From Beijerinckiaceae bacterium (GTDB lineage: Bacteria; Pseudomonadota; Alphaproteobacteria; Rhizobiales; Beijerinckiaceae), in the NCBI GenBank assembly GCA_019753285.1, contig JAIELD010000003.1:1-54993 (forward strand): 54,993 nt of DNA, in the 5' to 3' direction. Below, one piece after another: positions 53,285-54,993 of this stretch. Under the pieces are notes generated by a model. The model was not told where the DNA came from. It worked only from the letters and a program-made list of their open reading frames with translations, and did not search any database. Numbering within the stretch: position 1 is the stretch's first letter; each line of letters starts with the position of its first letter. A program made the translations under genes and the position numbers.

Positions 53285-54993
53285 TCAGACCACGCCTTTG
53301 GCGCGCAGCGCCTGCGTGATTTCGTCAAGGATCGCCGGATCGTCGATCGTCGCCGGCATGGACCATTCGGCCTTGTCGGCGATCTTCTTCATGGTGGCGC
53401 GCAGAATCTTGCCCGAGCGCGTCTTCGGCAGGCGCTGCACCACGAAGGCGAGCTTGAACGCCGCGACCGGGCCGATCCTGTCACGCACCAGCCTGACGAG
53501 TTCGGTCTCGATCTCGGCGGCGCTCTTCTCGATGCCGCGCTTCAGCACCACGAAGCCGCAGGGCACCTCGCCCTTGAGTTCGTCCGCCACGCCGATCACA
53601 GCGCATTCGGCAACGGCAGCATGCGATGCAAGCACCTCCTCCATGCTGCCGGTGGAGAGCCGATGGCCGGCGACATTGATGATGTCGTCAGTGCGGCCCA
53701 TGACGAAGACATAGCCGTCCTCGTCGATGTAGCCGGCATCCGAGGTCGAATAATAGCCGGGAAACGTTGCAAGATAGCTCTCGAAAAAGCGCTCATCCGC
53801 CTGCCAGAGCGTCGGCAGGTTACCCGGCGGCAGAGGCAGCCTGATCGCGATCGACCCCATCGCGCCGGGCGACACGGGCTTGCCCCCTTCGTCCAGCACC
53901 TCGATCGTGTAGCCCGGCATCGGCACGGTCGGCGAGCCGTGCTTCACCGGCAGCATGCCAAGACCCATCGGGTTTCCGACGATCGGCCAGCCCGTCTCGG
54001 TCTGCCACCAATGATCGATCACGGGCACCTTGAGCACGGTTTCGCACCAGGCTAGCGTATCCGGATCGGCGCGCTCTCCTGCGAGAAACAGCGCGCGAAA
54101 TGCCGCGAGGTCGTGGCGCTTGAGATGGGCGGCATCGGGGTCTTCCTTGCGGATCGCCCGCAGCGCCGTCGGCGCGGTGAACAGCATGGTGACGCCGTGT
54201 TCGGCGATCACACGCCAGAATGCGCCGGGGTCCGGCGTGCCGACGGGCTTCCCCTCATAGAGAACGGAGGTGCAGCCGGTGAGGAGCGGCGCATAGACGA
54301 TGTAGCTGTGGCCGACCACCCAGCCGACGTCGGAGGCCGTCCAGAAAACCTCGCCCGGCTGGACGCCATAGAGCCCGGCCATAGACCAGCGCAGCGAGAC
54401 CATATGGCCGCCATTGTCGCGCACCACGCCCTTCGGCTTGCCGGTCGTGCCGGAGGTATAGAGAATGTAAAGCGGATCTGTCGACTTGACCGGGACGCAT
54501 CCAGCCCGCCGGCCGCTCGCCCTGACCTCGTCGCAAAGCCCGGCCCAGTCGAGAAAGAACGCGTCATGGGCGGCCCCGCATTGCGGACGTTGCAGCATGA
54601 TGGCGGCCTGCGGGCGATGGCTCGCTTCGGCGAGCGCATCATCGACGAGCGGCTTGTACGGCACGATGCGTGCCGGTTCGATGCCGCATGTCGCAAGGCA
54701 GATCAGCTTGGGCCGGCAGTCATCGATCCGAGTCGCGAGCTCACGCGCCGCAAAGCCGCCGAAAACCACGGAGTGCACCGCTCCGATGCGCGCGCAGGCG
54801 AGCATTGCGAACACCGCTTCGGGAATCATCGGCATGTAAATCGTAACCGTGTCGCCTTTTTTAATGCCAAGGTTTTTCAGCACATTTGCCATGCGGCAAA
54901 CATCATCAAATAACTGCTGGTAGGTGATATGTTTTGAATCAGCCGGGTTATCGCCTTCCCAGATAATCGCGGTCTGGTTTGCGCGTTTGGCAA
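53285..54993 (-). CDS. prpE: Propionyl-CoA synthetase, fused at window edge to an acetyl-CoA synthetase N-terminal segment
   Basis: The frame is open through the last base. From about 54830 down, the protein is PrpE-type: SVVFGGFAARELATRIDDCRPK, ILYTSGTTGKPKGVVRDNGGHM, then SDVGWVVGHSYIVYAPLLTGC, YSTSDAGYIDEDGYVFVMGRTDDIIN and the catalytic KTRSGKILRATM. PrpE makes propionyl-CoA from propionate, CoA and ATP. The part before IYMPMIPEA (AIIWEGDNPADSKHITY, DDVCRMANVLKNLGIKKGD) instead matches gammaproteobacterial Acs in sequence and base use: GC is about 46% in 54841-54993 against over 60% inside. The switch sits at a motif shared by both families. The N-terminus beyond the window is unknown. 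It is probably an assembly join rather than a real fusion. Confidence 0.75.
   Translation of the reverse strand, partial: AKRANQTAIIWEGDNPADSKHITYQQLFDDVCRMANVLKNLGIKKGDTVTIYMPMIPEAVFAMLACARIGAVHSVVFGGFAARELATRIDDCRPKLICLATCGIEPARIVPYKPLVDDALAEASHRPQAAIMLQRPQCGAAHDAFFLDWAGLCDEVRASGRRAGCVPVKSTDPLYILYTSGTTGKPKGVVRDNGGHMVSLRWSMAGLYGVQPGEVFWTASDVGWVVGHSYIVYAPLLTGCTSVLYEGKPVGTPDPGAFWRVIAEHGVTMLFTAPTALRAIRKEDPDAAHLKRHDLAAFRALFLAGERADPDTLAWCETVLKVPVIDHWWQTETGWPIVGNPMGLGMLPVKHGSPTVPMPGYTIEVLDEGGKPVSPGAMGSIAIRLPLPPGNLPTLWQADERFFESYLATFPGYYSTSDAGYIDEDGYVFVMGRTDDIINVAGHRLSTGSMEEVLASHAAVAECAVIGVADELKGEVPCGFVVLKRGIEKSAAEIETELVRLVRDRIGPVAAFKLAFVVQRLPKTRSGKILRATMKKIADKAEWSMPATIDDPAILDEITQALRAKGVV

Overview
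The window is high-GC (mostly above 60%) DNA from an alphaproteobacterium, most likely of the order Hyphomicrobiales (Rhizobiales). The evidence is the gene order tolQ-tolR-tolA-tolB-pal-cpoB-tilS-ftsH-glmM, the alphaproteobacterial cell-cycle proteins RcdA (DUF1465) and TrcR (DUF1013), an RpoH-type sigma factor, Omp25/31-like barrels, a serC leader-like RNA and a CtrA-type box. Genus cannot be fixed from sequence alone.

Region 1 (1-22 kb) is an accessory surface-glycan locus. After the first 76 codons of a glycogen phosphorylase (minus strand) come a spermidine-synthase-like protein, a stand-alone repeat protein, a tight plus-strand operon (zinc-finger C-methyltransferase, two NAD-dependent epimerases, FkbM methyltransferase, a further methyltransferase), a phage-tail-fibre-like DUF2793 protein, a third epimerase and a set resembling GDP-D-glycero-D-manno-heptose synthesis (guanylyltransferase, bisphosphatase, heptose kinase, with an AGE-family epimerase between them). 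Three large glycosyltransferase loci follow. A repeat of about 45 residues (FDxxWYLxxYPDV...NPLxHY...G..EGRxP) occurs about 14 times in three of these genes. One of them, a repeat-GT2-GT4 protein, is split by a frameshift at a run of eight G's. The pattern suggests synthesis and decoration of a methylated, heptose-containing surface polymer. No flippase, polymerase or ABC exporter lies in the window.

Region 2 (22.2-36 kb) is core: tRNA-Glu(CUC), rluD, rpoH, a membrane-anchored protein of unknown role, purA, a MuiA-like secreted protein, a glutamine amidotransferase, an EamA transporter, serA, serC with a leader RNA, and two outer-membrane beta-barrels.

Region 3 (36-48.9 kb, all minus strand) is the envelope block: ybgC, tolQRAB-pal-cpoB, tilS, ftsH and glmM, with rcdA and a DUF1192 gene upstream. 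Together these maintain outer-membrane constriction, tRNA-Ile decoding, membrane proteolysis and supply of UDP-GlcNAc precursor.

Region 4 (48.9-55 kb) has a quinone oxidoreductase, trcR, a CorA/ZntB transporter, a patatin-like phospholipase and propionyl-CoA synthetase. The last 160 bases are anomalous: GC falls to about 46% and the protein switches from PrpE-like to a gammaproteobacterial-type acetyl-CoA synthetase. A chimeric contig end is the likeliest reading.
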